Counted from the stretch's first letter, positions 21,794 through 39,862 are shown. The stretch: DNA of 64,000 nucleotides from Arabidopsis thaliana (GCF_000001735.4 NC_003076.8:18355835-18419834), one strand, 5' to 3'. Notes: generated by a model not told the origin, from the sequence alone. A program made the numbers and translations.

Positions 21794-24700
21794 GATGGAG
21801 ACATACTATAACTTATTAAAATTTCTAAATTACAATAGTTTTTCATGGCTGTACTATGAGAATCAAATTATCAAGCAGTTAGCTAGAAGAAAAGGGAATC
21901 TACTTTAAATGGGGTCACGTACAAGAAGGTAATGTATGGAGTACGGACGTCGTGGTTCATAATTGAATATTGATTGCTTCGGGAGCAAAAAAAGAAAGAA
22001 AGAAAAAAGAAACATAAATAACTGAACCCAATCATATCCTATATTTTTCTATGCATTACATTTTACAATCTATGCATTTTCTCCATGCATATTATATTCC
22101 ACAAAATATTGAACACATATTGAATACCCCAGTCTTGGGCATGGTATTAAAGTCAACTCTTGGATTGATTTTTTTTTCCAATAATTATTGACAGAAAAAG
22201 TTTTATAAAATAATTGTAAATAATAGACTTTGATTTTCACGGTAACAAAAGTTTAAATTGAAAAGTTATCCGTGAAATGCTTTTTAATATAAAAAGTATG
22301 TTAATGAATCGCTGCTTACTACCTACATAGTAAACGAAAAAATTTAAACTATTATAGGGAAAAACTAAGGTAAGCTGGGAAACAATTCAAAAAATAACAT
22401 TTGCAACAGTTATTTAAATAAATAAACTTTGCCAAAATTTTGTAATTTATAATCAAGATGCTTAAGCTTTACAATCACAAATTAAATACTTAAGATTCAA
22501 ATATAAAAGGTGTATCCATAAACATTTTAGTGTAAAATTACATGTCAAAATAAACATCCTGTAAATACTTTTCATGTGATGTCAGTCACTTTGTTAAAAA
22601 AATCATTTTAAGATATTTTCATAGTAAAGGTGTAAAAAGTCAATAAATAAATAAATATAGAGAGATAATGACGTTCGACCTAACTAATAAACAAAATTCT
22701 TGACAATATTTGAAATATTTATATATAAAATCTGACAAATAACATTAATACACAACATCGTTCAGAAAAGAAAACATTAATAATATGCAATCAACAAAAA
22801 TAGCCAAGAAGACAAAAACAAACAACAGAAACAACCAAAAATAATGTCATTTTTTATTATCAATATCAATTGTTCATTAAATTGAAGTAAACGTATGGAT
22901 ATGGGGAAATAAATAAATAAAGAACAACAGAACAATGGGCTTGTCAAAGCAGTTTTGATCGAAACCAGGGACTTTCCTCAGTAGTCGTGGCTCGTAAGAT
23001 GCCAGTTGTCACACCAAAACTATTATTATTTGTTTATTTCAGGAAAAAAGTGTATTATTTAAATATAGCGCATATTAAAATCCATATGCTCATATGCTAT
23101 TTTTAGTCAATGTCTGGTTGTTGTCGAGTGTTTTTAATTTACAAATTGCATTGGGACGCATACTTCAGATAAGGTAAAGGATGATACTGTAAATAGCCTA
23201 TTATGTTATGCCATTTTAAGAAGATATTTCTATTTATATCTAGATATTCTTTTTTTGTTTATTTGTCCAAAAGACAAAAAATAAAATCTAGATTTTTCAA
23301 CGAATGGTTTATAATTGAGGAAATTTGTAAGAGCACCTTAATAATATAGCCACTACTATACGTACTTCAATTTTCGATAGCCTCGTAAAAACATTAGAAA
23401 AAAAGATATTTATAATGTGAGTGCTGACGCGGCAAATCGGGTATAAGTAGATATCCAGCTTAGCCAAATCATGTGATTGGATGATGATTAATATTAAAAC
23501 ATGATTAAGTTTGTTTAGTTTATTGATTGATTGATGAGCAATTTGTTTAAATGAATTTCCAACCACTATCTTATCCTCTTAAAATAAGTGGTTTTCTTCA
23601 GCATGCCCAATTCCCCACCGCTAATTTTGTTGTTTATAATCTAATTGCATTCTATTGGATTGACGGATCTTACTTACATATATAACATAAACAAGATTTA
23701 CATTAAATAGAATAGTAGATGTAAAACGATCTTAATAGTCGTATACTGTTCAAAAACATTCTCTACTCTGTTTTATGTATTTTGCAAATTTGAGAAATCT
23801 TTGAATAGATTTCTTTTGATGATTAATATATACTTAATCTTTTCCGTATTAATCATGTAAGAAATTAAATAAACAATTTTTTTTTGAGTTGAAACAATTT
23901 TTTATGATCTATTAAGAAATAATTTCACCACTGTCTATTTGATGTTCAAATACAAAAAGTACTTCAGGGTTAGTTTATTTTTATTTTAAAATAACCTTCA
24001 TACCAAAAATGAACGTTGAGTTTTACAGACACTGACGATTTCATATAACTTGTTTTCGGACACATTTTTTGAATCTCACTTGGTCTATAATTTGAGCAGA
24101 AATCTTTTCAAAAATTTACTAAAAGATTAATAGTTAAAACAAAAATAGCGAAACATTAAGAAGTATAGTCATCATAACATATTGGAGCTAAGCTATATTT
24201 GATATCAATCAATCTTTTTAGATTATATATTCTAAATTTGTACGCTATGTATATTTTAATTACGATGAAAACGAAATAAAAAATAACGTTGTGTCACCAA
24301 AATTCTTGAATTATTGTACTAAAAGTGACTGTTTTCCGAATAAATTGCACATACATATATTGTGAAAATAAAGTTTAGTGGTATGTCAACGGATTAGTTT
24401 ATAGAACTCCACATTTTGATATCTTGATGATGTGATTCATATTTTGACTTTATAAAGAAAATACAATTAAACACAAAGCAAAAGTGGAAGACATCTGATT
24501 TTCTAGGGTTAATTATGATAATGCAAAAAAGTACGTCATACGTACAACGAAAGGACGAATCAATACAAGGAAGCCAACTCATTAATTGATTAAATTTGCA
24601 ATCACTAATTAATTAAATGAAACACTCTAAGTCCAAGATTTTAATCACAAGAATATTCCTGCTGTAGTACCTCTTAGCTTTCTCGAAAGCCATTATTTTG

Positions 24701-25284
24701 GGTGATTTTTGTTTTCTCTACGGTTATTTCTTTTTACATGCCAACTTTGGAAAATCCAATGATCTATTCAGAAAGTCTTTACTTTTGATTTTTTTTTTTG
24801 ACTAAACAAGTCCACGTGTCGAAATATTTAATCCACATTTTTAGTTTTAGAAAGTCTTTGGTTTATTCCGAAACCATTTCACTAATTTGTTACTTAATTT
24901 TTGTTTCCTCAGTTATTTAATGTTATTTGATTAATTCTACCAAAAATCAATAGTCCCTTTATTCTTAGTTAATCCAATTTTTTAGATTTTTTACACATAG
25001 TAAAAACCAAAGAAGTTGATTATAAATACATCATTTTTTGTGATTAACAATTTTTTGTAACTCTAAAACCATTAGTATTCATTATCAGTAACTAATAAAA
25101 TGCATAAAATATTTAAAAAATTATATCTTCTTGAAACTTTTTTTTACGTATAAAAGCTTGGATTAATTAGGAACACATGGAGTATTGTATACCGAATTTT
25201 CATTCTAATCAATGAATGTTATACTATTTTGTACGTTTTGAATGTGATTCACATTCTTGAACAATGATTAGATTTTTGCTATAC

Positions 25285-25389
25285 ATAAAAAGCGTGTCAA
25301 AATAAAGAAGAACAATCATAAACACCATTTATATGAGTTTTTTTTTTGATTAGTTTTTTTTGATAAAAAGCGTGTCAAAATAAAGAAGA
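25285..25389 (+). repeat. 27-bp exact direct repeat, period 78 bp
   Basis: The same 27 bases, with core AGCGTGTCAAAATAAAGAAG, occur at 25285-25311 and 25363-25389. The 51 bp between them are T-rich. This looks like a local duplication, not a transposon target duplication (too long). Confidence 0.8.
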
Positions 25390-26265
25390 TCAGGTGATCC
25401 AGTTACCCCTAATAGGAACGCACCGAGATGCTACATAGTAAACTACTCTTGTGGCTCAACGATTCAATGGATATGATCTACGAGCGGACTCAGGTTGAAC
25501 GGACCATGAAATTCATGAGATCCGTGAGATCCTCAATTGGGCCATCATATTGCATGATCCGAGTTTGGAGCGCCTTTTAACTAATGCAGTGGTTAGTCAA
25601 GCCGTCTGCATTTCTAACTATGTAAACCAATTGGAACAAAACCCAACTAACAAACTTCCTAAAAAAATGTGTTTTTGTTTACAAGAAGATCGAATTCGGA
25701 TCATGGAGTTTCATCATCCACCAAAACTTTCCCTCAACTCAGGTCTGGCCATTTATATATTTTTAATAACAAAAACAGAGCATTTCATATGCCACAACAC
25801 CAAAGCTCACTCAAAATCAAAGCTCTTTTTTCCTTCGTTTATTCTTTTTTTCCTTCTGGCCAAGTGTAAGTAGAGAAGTTGCGATGGACCAACGTAAGTT
25901 GATTCAACCCGTTGTAAACTCATCCTAATCTAGCTCTAATTGTATATATTTGTATATAGTATAGAGAATAATTAAGTGATTTGTCTGTTTAAGATAACAA
26001 TTAATCATAATCATGACTTCTATAAGCTTAAGCAATGTAAAAAACAGTATATACAAAAATCTTAAAACAACACACCGAAACCAGAATCTGTCATTATAAA
26101 GCCAACGATAGCTTTAAAGTACACAATAAGATTTGATACTAATTAAGTTTCAATTATTCCAACTCGAACCAGCAATCTAACCGACGAAAGTCAACTTATA
26201 TAATGTTTAGGGCTTATTTGAAACATTGGTCAGTCCAGACAGATTCACAAAAGGTATTAACTAGA

Positions 26266-27020
26266 TCACTTCCACTTCTTGAACTTGCCTCCTCCAAACA
26301 TTCCATGCTTCCCATGCTTGAACTTCCCGTGCTTCCCATGCTTGAACTTACCATGACCATGACCATAGCCATAGCCATGACCATGGCCAAAACCGTGACC
26401 ATATGCAGCATGTCCGTAAGGACCGTGAGAGCTATGAGCTACGTGGTGAGCTCCATAGGCAGCTGCAGCACCTGCAATCATACCCCCAATTCCTCCTGCG
26501 TGTCCTGAAACAAGTATAAATAACAGCATGAATAAAGAAACCAAAGTGACATTTAACACCAAATATGATACTAAATCTCAGATTTTAGCAATGAACATAC
26601 AGACAATCACAAAACAACATATAAACAACTTCTCCTATTTTAACTTGTTTGTACAGTGACCATTACAACACTTAACTGGCAAACTACATGGGAGAAAAAA
26701 ACCATTAGCAAAAGAAACACAGTACCTGAGTGATGAGCAGGATAGCCAGCAGGAGGGTAACCACCATGACCAGGTGCAGGAGGATAACCTCCATAACCAG
26801 GAGCTGGAGGATAACCACCATAACCAGGGGCGGGAGGATAACCACCAGGAGCAGGTGGGTAGGCACCCGGAGGATAACCTGCAGGCGGGTAAGCACCGGG
26901 TGGTGGAGGGTAACCTTGTTGTGGGTATCCAGCGGGTGGATAAGCCCCAGGGGGTGGGTATCCAGCGGGAGGATACCCATGAAACCCTTTGTCTTTGTCA
27001 TTATCATTGTCACCTCCCAT
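26266..27020 (-). CDS. Pro/Gly/Tyr-rich, His-rich tail protein (At5g45350-like)
   Basis: Two exons on the minus strand, 27020-26726 and 26504-26266, join as HHSG/HAGG to give 177 residues. The N-terminal half is a run of GYPPAPGYGGYPPAPG-type repeats after MGGDNDNDKDKGFHGYPPAG. The middle has a short Ala/Gly hydrophobic segment (GGIGGMIAGAAAAYGAHH). The C-terminal half is Gly/His/Lys-rich (GHGHGYGYGHGHGKFKHGKH) and ends GGGKFKKWK. This order is typical of the plant GPRP (glycine- and proline-rich protein) family with XYPP-repeat N-terminus, Ala-rich hydrophobic core and GHGK tail. The biochemical role is not established; membrane or stress association has been suggested for relatives. Reading through the intron gives an alternative tail, TVFLLLMVFFSH. 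A leader intron is likely, from the AAG/GTAAAA donor near 27833 to the acceptor near 27043. Confidence 0.9.
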
Positions 27021-28948
27021 GTTTTCTCAATCAGTAACAAAACCTACGAAAAGATACCACAAGAAAACATCAATTTAGGTCACAATTGGACAAACCAAGC
27101 ATGAACTTCAAGCTCAGGGGATCATGCAGGAACACCAAACTCAAGTAATGAGATAACCAAGCAATGTAATTAATCACTGATTTTGGTCAGAGATCAAATG
27201 CAGTTAATCCCAATCATATTGCACAAACCAAACATTAACTTCAAGCTTTCATCAAAGAATCAAGTACACCAGAGTCAAGTAATGAGATAAATCAATCAAA
27301 CTGCACAAACCAAGCCTGAGTTTCAAACTTTCTTCAGGGAATCGAGCAGACACACCAGATGAGAAATCAGATGAACCAGCAATGTTATCACTCATTGATT
27401 AGGTCACAGATCAATCTCCAGTAAACCCAATCAAATTGCATACACCAAGCTTTAAACATCAAGCAGACACAATATAAATGAGATCAATCAATAACACATG
27501 ACAGGTAAATCAAAGAACTCGAATTTAAGATCCTAAGCATAAGAAAGTTCTATACTTTATCACTCACCTCGAGAGAGCCAAACGAATGTGAACAATTAAA
27601 ACCCAATTCGCTAAATAAAAAACCTCAATTCATATTTTTGTTTTGTTAAAATCGTAAATATACCCATACACATGGAGCAAAACAAACAAAAAAATCAAAA
27701 ATTTCTAGGTTTTCAGCAGATCGAATCAAGAGAGAAGACAAGCTTAAAGAACACAGATCAGAAGAGCGAATCGCTGATCAAAAATTAACGATCTAAAAGA
27801 AAAAAAGATGAGTTTTTTTTTACCTTAGACGAATCGCGAAATATGTCGAAACGAAATTGGAAGAGAAAAAAATAAGACCTTATAGGTATTTATACATGTT
27901 TCTTACGCGGTACGATTTCCAAAAAAGATATATTTTTATTTTTAGTCCTTATATTTTACTATGAATCACAGGCTACACTTACGTTGTCATAATTAACAAT
28001 GCTATCCAAATTTTCAGCACGAAGGACGACACATGTAACACTACCAATGTTTTGCTTATAGATTGAATATTTTCATGAATTGTTTGTTGTATTTTTTCAA
28101 ATTTGGAACGGTTTTTAATTTCTCGTGGGGGTGTTTATGAAATATATTAAACTGTGGGGGCAAAGGAGAGAATTATGAGAATATTTTCCAACGTAAATAT
28201 TTTAGCGTTGCGAGAACGCGCAATGGACGCGTGATTCTGTTTACGTAGGAGATAAGAATGTCTTTTAATTTGCACTTTCGCAAGAGAATCGAATCCAAAA
28301 AATTCTTATTAACATTAATTGAATTAGTACATATTTGATTTTAGGCAATGTCACATTGCCAATGTGTATTAATGAATTTATTTAATAATAATTTCATTTT
28401 TCTAGTTTTGCTTATGCTTATCTCACTAAATACTAAAATTTTCTAAATCCATTCATACTTTATACTTATCTATAAAATCAAACATTTATTAAGATTATCA
28501 ATTCATTTTTCATTCAAACACATCAGTGGTGATAATTGATGTATAGTTATTAGAATATATTGCTATAAACTTCATTTTGAACTAATCATCGATTTGTCAT
28601 CATAATCAGTTCTAACCAGGACAAATTTGTAATATGGTTTAAATGAACAAAGAATGGCTATAAAAATTAATGAGAAAACCAATATCGGGAGCAAATTACT
28701 AGTTACCAATAGGTTTACTGATAAAGTTGGAACGTAATTACTAGGTGTAACACTTTTTAAGGACAATGTTAATCACATACAATGATATATATGTATACGT
28801 TACAAAGCTGACTGATTAAAACAAGAGCTACATTTGATTCATTTCAACTCCACAGAACCCAGGCAGAATCAGGTCAGAGAGAGAGAGAGAGAGAAGACCT
28901 TACAGAAAGTAGGCCTTATGAAATTGGACAAAAGGTCGAGACTTTTGC
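27021..28948. other. Leader/promoter of the GPRP gene and AT-rich spacer
   Basis: 27021-27840 is probably leader intron and first non-coding exon of the GPRP-like gene. It contains several similar CACAAACCAAGC-type phrases, suggesting old local duplication. 27900-28870 is AT-rich spacer with no supported gene. A GA microsatellite sits at 28873-28894, in the probable 3' UTR of the F-box gene. Confidence 0.55.
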
Positions 28949-30836
28949 TCAGCAGAACCTCAGGGTACGTTCCAGTTCCTGCTCATCATCGCAGTTGTAG
29001 CCAAGTTCAAAAGCTCGGGCTGCGATGAAAAGAAGACGCAAATAGTTCACTTATGTTGGAAAATAAAAATAATATTTGGAAAAGGAAGTGTGTGAGAGAT
29101 ATGAGAAAGAGATAGATAGATGTGTACCTAATCGGCTTTTATCTGTGAATACTTCAGCTTCTAGTTCAGCTTCTTCCTCATAACACCCATCTGCGTCTGG
29201 CTCAGTTTGTACAAGTAAAGTATCAGAACAAACTCCTGAGATAGTACACACCATGAGGTCACCCTCTGGACTCAGTATTACTTCCTTGCAGTTATCATCG
29301 CATACTGTTATAAAGACCATAAAAACTATGTAAGTTTAGAGTAAAACACAGTAACAAAGTTACATTTTACAGCATTTCATTACATACCATGAACATTTCC
29401 CGTCTCTTTGCATATGAACACGTCGTCAATCTGATGGTATGAACATTTGGTTCCCAAACAAATATGGCCAGTGACAGCCTTATCAGTAAGTCCTTTGCTT
29501 TTCTTCCATAGAGAAACTTGTTCAAGTACAGTATTGTCAAGAATTATCCGGTCATCCACCATCTAAAAATTGCAAACAAGAACATGAGAAAATTCTTCAC
29601 GTGATGATTTGTCCTAAAACATAAACAGATAATTATAAATAGTTACCTGGGACGGAAGAGGTGCTTGGCTTCTCTTTGCTGCTTGCATATGTACGTAATA
29701 CTCCTTGAAATCCGACGGACAGGTTCTGACAAGTTCAATCATGTCCTGTTCATCACGCTAAAATTCGACAAGAGAAAGGAATCACTTAAAAATATATATG
29801 ATCTGACTTCTACTAGCAACGCAAACTAACACTGTATATTCTTCAGCAATGTAATACTACTTGGAAACATCTAACAAGTTTATACGAAAAACCAAGGAGA
29901 AACTCACATCAATATAAAGCTTCTTCCAAGCAGATTCACGTAACTTTCTACTTGGAAGAGTTAGACCCCACCGGATACAGTACCTGCATATAAACAAAAA
30001 ACAACCAATAAGATCATCACATCGTTTTTGAATACAAAGTATTGATTTTGAAAACAAGATTATCAACGACAATAAGGGGTACAAGAAGAGGCTTACAGGC
30101 GACGCCATAAGGATTCATCAGCCGCAGCAAAATTGAGAAATTTACAAACCAAGGAGCATGATACAAGATCCTGTAATGACATTCAAACAATTTAGTTTAA
30201 AAGCAATCCTCAAACATCAATAAAGTTCGAGTTTGAACTATATAGTATATACCTCCGAAGATAAGAACTTGAGAATATGACGAAACAGCTCAGTAGGAAC
30301 ATTGGTGAAAACTCCACTCTCTATTCTCTTTGCATCAGTTTTATCTTTGTTACCATTTTCCTTTTGATCTTCATCCTTCTCTAGAGCCTTTGTTTCGCCT
30401 TTCTCAATACGTTGCCGTTTTGCCTCAGGTTCTTTCGTTTCTTCTTTATCCTCTACCTACAAAAACCAAAGCATCAATAAATAATCTAACCTTTCACAGG
30501 ACAACGCTGAACAAGAGCAAAATCACAATGGACATCAATCGAAGAACATGAACAAAAATTATGTGATTTTTCAAAAATTTCAAATGTATGCATATAAGAT
30601 CAAATTTACAGATCAAGGAACTGAAGTTATCAAAAATGAAAAAAAAAACTAGGGGAACGGGAAAATCTCGACAGAATTTCAGATTCAGCTACAAAATTCA
30701 AAGATTGATGGAGAAGAAATTACTAAACCCTAAATGAAATCGAAAATTTGAATAAACGGAGAAATTTTTATACCGATGAGACTTCTGATTCGAGGAATCG
30801 AGCGAAACACTCATCTTCCTCATCGGAAACAGACAT
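28949..30836 (-). CDS. SKIP31: F-box protein SKIP31 (SCF ubiquitin ligase subunit)
   Basis: Eight exons on the minus strand (30836-30774, 30456-30253, 30170-30097, 29983-29908, 29757-29647, 29562-29388, 29304-29128, 29019-28949) give 316 residues. The acidic N-terminus ([19 protein letters not shown]) and a Lys/Glu-rich stretch with KRQRIEK, a possible nuclear signal, precede an F-box at about 72-118 ([20 protein letters not shown] to [13 protein letters not shown]). The rest is conserved among plant SKIP31 proteins and has paired cysteines ([22 protein letters not shown]) that could bind metal. F-box proteins bind SKP1/ASK and present substrates to SCF E3 ligases; the substrate is not evident from sequence. 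The SKIP31 name is from recall of locus At5g45360. All exon joins keep frame. Confidence 0.9.
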
Positions 30837-30990
30837 ACTTTTCAGTCGGTGAAGATCAAAGCTCCGACGACGATGGTTGCGTTTATGCGGCCAAGGAAAG
30901 GATTGGAGAGAGACAAGACTCGAGAGGGTTGGCGTTTGGAATCGGTGGCGTGAGATTGGAGACGACCTCGGGCCGAATAATTTTGATAAA

Positions 30991-31034
30991 TGGGCTAATA
31001 ACCTAAATGGGCCATATATTAATAAATAAGCCCA
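30991..31034 (-). promoter_or_regulatory. Site II (TGGGCY) cluster upstream of SKIP31
   Basis: TGGGCT at 30991-30996, TGGGCC at 31008-31013 and AGCCCA at 31029-31034 lie 155-200 bp upstream of the ATG. Clusters of these motifs are typical of TATA-less, broadly expressed plant promoters. Confidence 0.5.
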
Positions 31035-31291
31035 TAACACTAACCCTCCTCCTTGTCGTTAGCGTCATTAATACAAATTAGCTTTCTAAACGTGATTAAA
31101 TAACAACATTTTTCTGAATTATTATTACGAGTTAACGACGTTCGAACTACTACTATAATTAAATTTTCTTAAAACAGAACATTTGTTATTGGATCAGCAA
31201 CTACTTTTTAAGGAGTTTTTTCATTTAAGGAAATGTTATATTACTAGATCCACTAATCGACATAAATAAAGGCATATTTTACCAACTTCAG

Positions 31292-31299
31292 TATTACAC
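31292..31299. repeat. Target-site duplication, left copy
   Basis: TATTACAC, identical to the right copy at 32245-32252. Confidence 0.7.
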
Positions 31300-32244
31300 T
31301 GTAAAAATTAGGCCTGGAAGTTCGGCATAACCCGTTTAAACCGAACCGAACAAACCGACGATTTCGGTTTTCGGTTTCAAACCGATTTTCTGTTGTAAAT
31401 CGTTCGGTAGAATTTTAAATTGATTTCGGTTTTCGGGTTTTTCGGTTCGGTTCATCAAAACCGATCGGTTTTGTTCGGATTGGGGAGATACCTTTTAAAA
31501 CAGAAAAATCCTAGATCTATCACTTCATCTTCTTTGTTTTCTAAACTCTCCTCTTCACGAACACCTTTATTTCTCCTCATCTCTAACCCATTTTTATCTT
31601 TTAACCTTCTAATTCTTCCTTATTCCTCCTTCTTCTCCTTGTCTTCGTTCTTCTTCTCCACCTTTTAGGTTCGCAGAAATATTCTATTAAGCCACCGCGA
31701 CATCGATCTTCTCTGGCAATGATTTCATGGTTCTCTACATCTTTTCTCACCACCGCACAATACAAATCTATTTTCTCTGTTTTCAATGTTCTTCTTCTTC
31801 ATCTCACCCTTGTTTTTCTTTGACGGCCGTCATTTCCAAAAAATAAAACAAAACAAAACCCTAGATGGGTGTGATGGGCTTTTCTTGTCCCTGGAAAAAA
31901 AGAATTTGGGTTTTGAAAAGTTAAAAACCGTCATGGGCTTTTTGACTTTACTTGTCCCTCAAAAAAAAAGTTTTGGGTTTTTAAATGTCAAAAGCCGATA
32001 TGGGCTTTAAAAACAGCCCACTATGCCTAATATTGTGATCTAAACTGATTAGGTTAACCGATTAAAAAAAATTCGGTTTAATTTCGGCGAATTATAAATC
32101 CTAGTAACCGAACCGAAAAAACCGAGTACCGAACCGAACCGAACCGAATTTTTGTTCGGTTCAATTCGGCAGAATTTTTGAAAACCGAAAAACCCGGAAA
32201 ACCGAACAAACCGAACCGTTTAACCCGAGTAAACCGAATTTTTA
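31300..32244. mobile_element. Non-autonomous hAT-like element with 8-bp TSD
   Basis: The 8-mer TATTACAC occurs immediately left (31292-31299) and right (32245-32252) of a 945-bp block. The block's ends are TGTAAAAATT... and ...AATTTTTA, so the terminal TAAAAATT is inverted. Both subterminal regions (about 31320-31480 and 32050-32235) are packed with CCGAAC/GTTCGG hexamers in both orientations, able to fold extensively, as in hAT-type elements. The middle is pyrimidine-rich and holds a local duplication of a CATGGGCTTTTTGACTT-like phrase. No transposase frame is present. An 8-bp duplication and short TIRs with subterminal repeats fit the hAT superfamily. Identical flanks imply a fairly recent insertion, between SKIP31 and the EamA transporter. 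Confidence 0.7.
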
Positions 32245-32252
32245 TATTACAC
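32245..32252. repeat. Target-site duplication, right copy
   Basis: TATTACAC, identical to the left copy at 31292-31299. Confidence 0.7.
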
Positions 32253-32576
32253 CATTTTTTGTGGAAAATTTTCATATTTTTTAAGTAGGATATATGAGCA
32301 TATTTAACAAATGTGTTAATCTGTTAGGCTTCAATGTGTATAAGATTTAAGAAAATAATCTGGCAAATTTTTTTTTGCCTCAACTTAACAAAAAATCATA
32401 GTTAACAAATTGAAGAAGACCAACGACTACAATGACCAGAGAAGTTTTTTTTTTTTTTGGAACGAAAAAACAGAGAAGTTAGAATTACAATTTACAGAGC
32501 AAATCAAAGGATCTCAATTTCTTTAGTCAACAGGTGTTCCTTCTCTTCTTCCTCGATTCGGAGGTAGAGAAGAAAA

Positions 32577-34448
32577 ATGGCAGCTCCGGCGATCCTAAAC
32601 GGCGGCGATGCGACGGAGAGAGAAACACGAATGGCTCACTCTGCAATGACATTGGTTCAGGTCATAAATGGAGGATACCATGTGGTTACGAAAGTAGCTC
32701 TTAACGTTGGTGTAAATCAGCTCGTTTTTTGTGTCTTTCGCGATCTTCTTGCTCTCTCCATTCTCGCACCTCTCGCTTTTTTCCGTGAAAGGTCCCTTTT
32801 TATCTTCTTCTCAAAATCTCTCTGTTTCTTTATCCTTTTGCTTGAATTGCTAAAGTCTCTGAAGTCTCTGTTTCTGATTGTTTTGATGAGTTTATATGCG
32901 GCAAAATCAGACAAATAGTTTGATCTCTCTGGAATTGGAATTAGGGTTGTTTTTCTTTGTTAATTCTGGTTCTATTGTTTAATGATGGATTGCAATTTTG
33001 TGTGACTTGGATTTGTCTTTTGATAAAGATTTGCTCTTTTAATTTCTTGTAGAACGATCAGACCTCCTATGAATAGAAGCATCTTCTTTTCACTCTTCTT
33101 TCTTGGTTTAGCAGGGTAAAGTAATCAGCTTGTATCTCTTTATCTTTTGAATCATGCTAATGAAAGATTCTAATAACAACATTCAATCTCAATCTTGATA
33201 GGATATTTGGGAACCAGTTACTATTTCTTATGGGTTTATCTTACACGAATCCAACTTATGCTGCTGCTATACAACCATCAATCCCTGTCTTTACATTTCT
33301 CTTGGCTGTCTTGATGGGGTGAGTATGAGTTTCCTCAACATTACTGTAAAATGTGAAAATTTGTAATATAAAGTTTCAATCTTTTGATGGTCTTCTTCTT
33401 TGTATACAGTACAGAAAAAGTGAACTTGTTGAAAGTCGAGGGCCAAACGAAAGTTGGAGGTACTCTTGTTTGTGTTTCGGGTGCTATAGCGATGGCTTTG
33501 TTTCGTGGTCCAGCCTTGTTTGGAGGTAAAGATGCAGCAGATTCAGTGAAAAGTGTAATTATTGATAGAAGTCAACCAGAGCTTAATGGGTGGTTAGTCT
33601 CTAGTTTTCTTGGTCTTGGGTTTGATCAATGGCACATTGGAGTTTTATGTTTGATTGGAAACTGTATGTGTATGGCTGCTTTTCTCGCTGTCCAAGCACC
33701 GGTTTTGAAGAAGTATCCTGCCTACCTTTCGGTTGCTGCGTATTCATACTTCTTCGGTGCATCAATAATGATCACAACAGCTATCTTGTTTGTTAGAGAG
33801 CCTAAAGATTGGAGCTTAACACAATCTGAGGTTCTTGCTGTTATATTCGCAGTAAGTTTTCACAACCGAGATGTAATATGTTTATTTGGGTGTGTTTGTG
33901 TTTTGGAGCTTGAGCTCAAATCATTTGAACTTGAACTCAAAAAGATTGGAACTCGATTCTGTACATACGGATTCATCTTACTAGTTTGTGTTTAATTGTT
34001 TTCTTTTCGGTTTTTATTCCTCAGGGAGTGTTTGCCTCAGCTCTAAACTATGGACTCTTGACTTGGTCCAATAAAATTCTTGGAGCTGCTTTGGTTTCCC
34101 TATACAATCCTCTTCAGCCTGCAACATCGGCCTTTTTATCGACAATTTTCCTCGGCAGCCCGATCTATCTTGGAAGGTTTTTAAATTTTATGCACTCTTC
34201 TTTGTATCTTTGATTCATCCAGACACATACAAACCTTTCTGTCTTCTTGTATTGGATCATATAAACACCTTGGTTTTTGTTCTCTCCGCAGCGTTTTGGG
34301 TGGAATCCTCATCATTTGCGGGCTTTATATGGTTACTTGGGCATCTTACAGAGAGCAACAAACAACATCAGCTGGGAATGAGATTGCTTCTTCTAGTGAT
34401 GTAAGAATCTCGGAACCTTTCATTTACAGAGATGAGACTGGTAAATAA
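32577..34448 (+). CDS. WAT1-related EamA/DMT transporter (nodulin MtN21-like)
   Basis: Six exons (32577-32791, 33053-33115, 33202-33318, 33410-33851, 34025-34176, 34292-34448) give 381 residues. The protein has about ten hydrophobic spans in two EamA halves. The first half includes [19 protein letters not shown] and [20 protein letters not shown]; the second includes [16 protein letters not shown] and [20 protein letters not shown]. These match the plant MtN21/UMAMIT clade of drug/metabolite transporters, best known as facilitators for amino acids or auxin (WAT1). The long loop between halves ([16 protein letters not shown]) is typical. Substrate and membrane (plasma membrane or tonoplast) cannot be read from sequence. 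The tail is short and hydrophilic. It lies 325 bp downstream of the hAT-like insertion, which may have altered its promoter region. Confidence 0.9.

Positions 34449-39862
<5,414 letters not shown>

Larger units (their letters stand above)
15305..26265. other. 11-kb AT-rich, gene-poor tract
   Basis: This is the largest gene-free stretch in the window. It is AT-rich, with many poly(A/T) runs, a GAAA microsatellite at 17941-17964 and no long ATG-started frame with recognisable homology. Items that rise above background are listed separately: a short GC-richer minus-strand ORF at 17288-17356, a coding-like minus-strand patch at 18478-18629, an RNase H-like relic at 21498-21793 and a direct repeat plus mixed-composition patch at 25285-25640. 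The far right includes the 3' flank of the Pro/Gly/His-rich gene. Confidence 0.6.

Noticed and set aside
25550..25873. 107-codon plus-strand frame as a gene
   Set aside because: It has no family match, no leader or splice support and a biased tail (FFPSFILFFLL). More likely part of a decayed patch.
26203..27104. Several open frames opposite or out of phase with the GPRP-like gene
   Set aside because: They are shadows of the codon-biased Pro/Gly/His repeats on the real strand.
31420..32010. Two 70-80-codon frames inside the hAT-like element
   Set aside because: They are low-complexity (Phe/Ser/Leu-rich from pyrimidine tracts) with no transposase motif.
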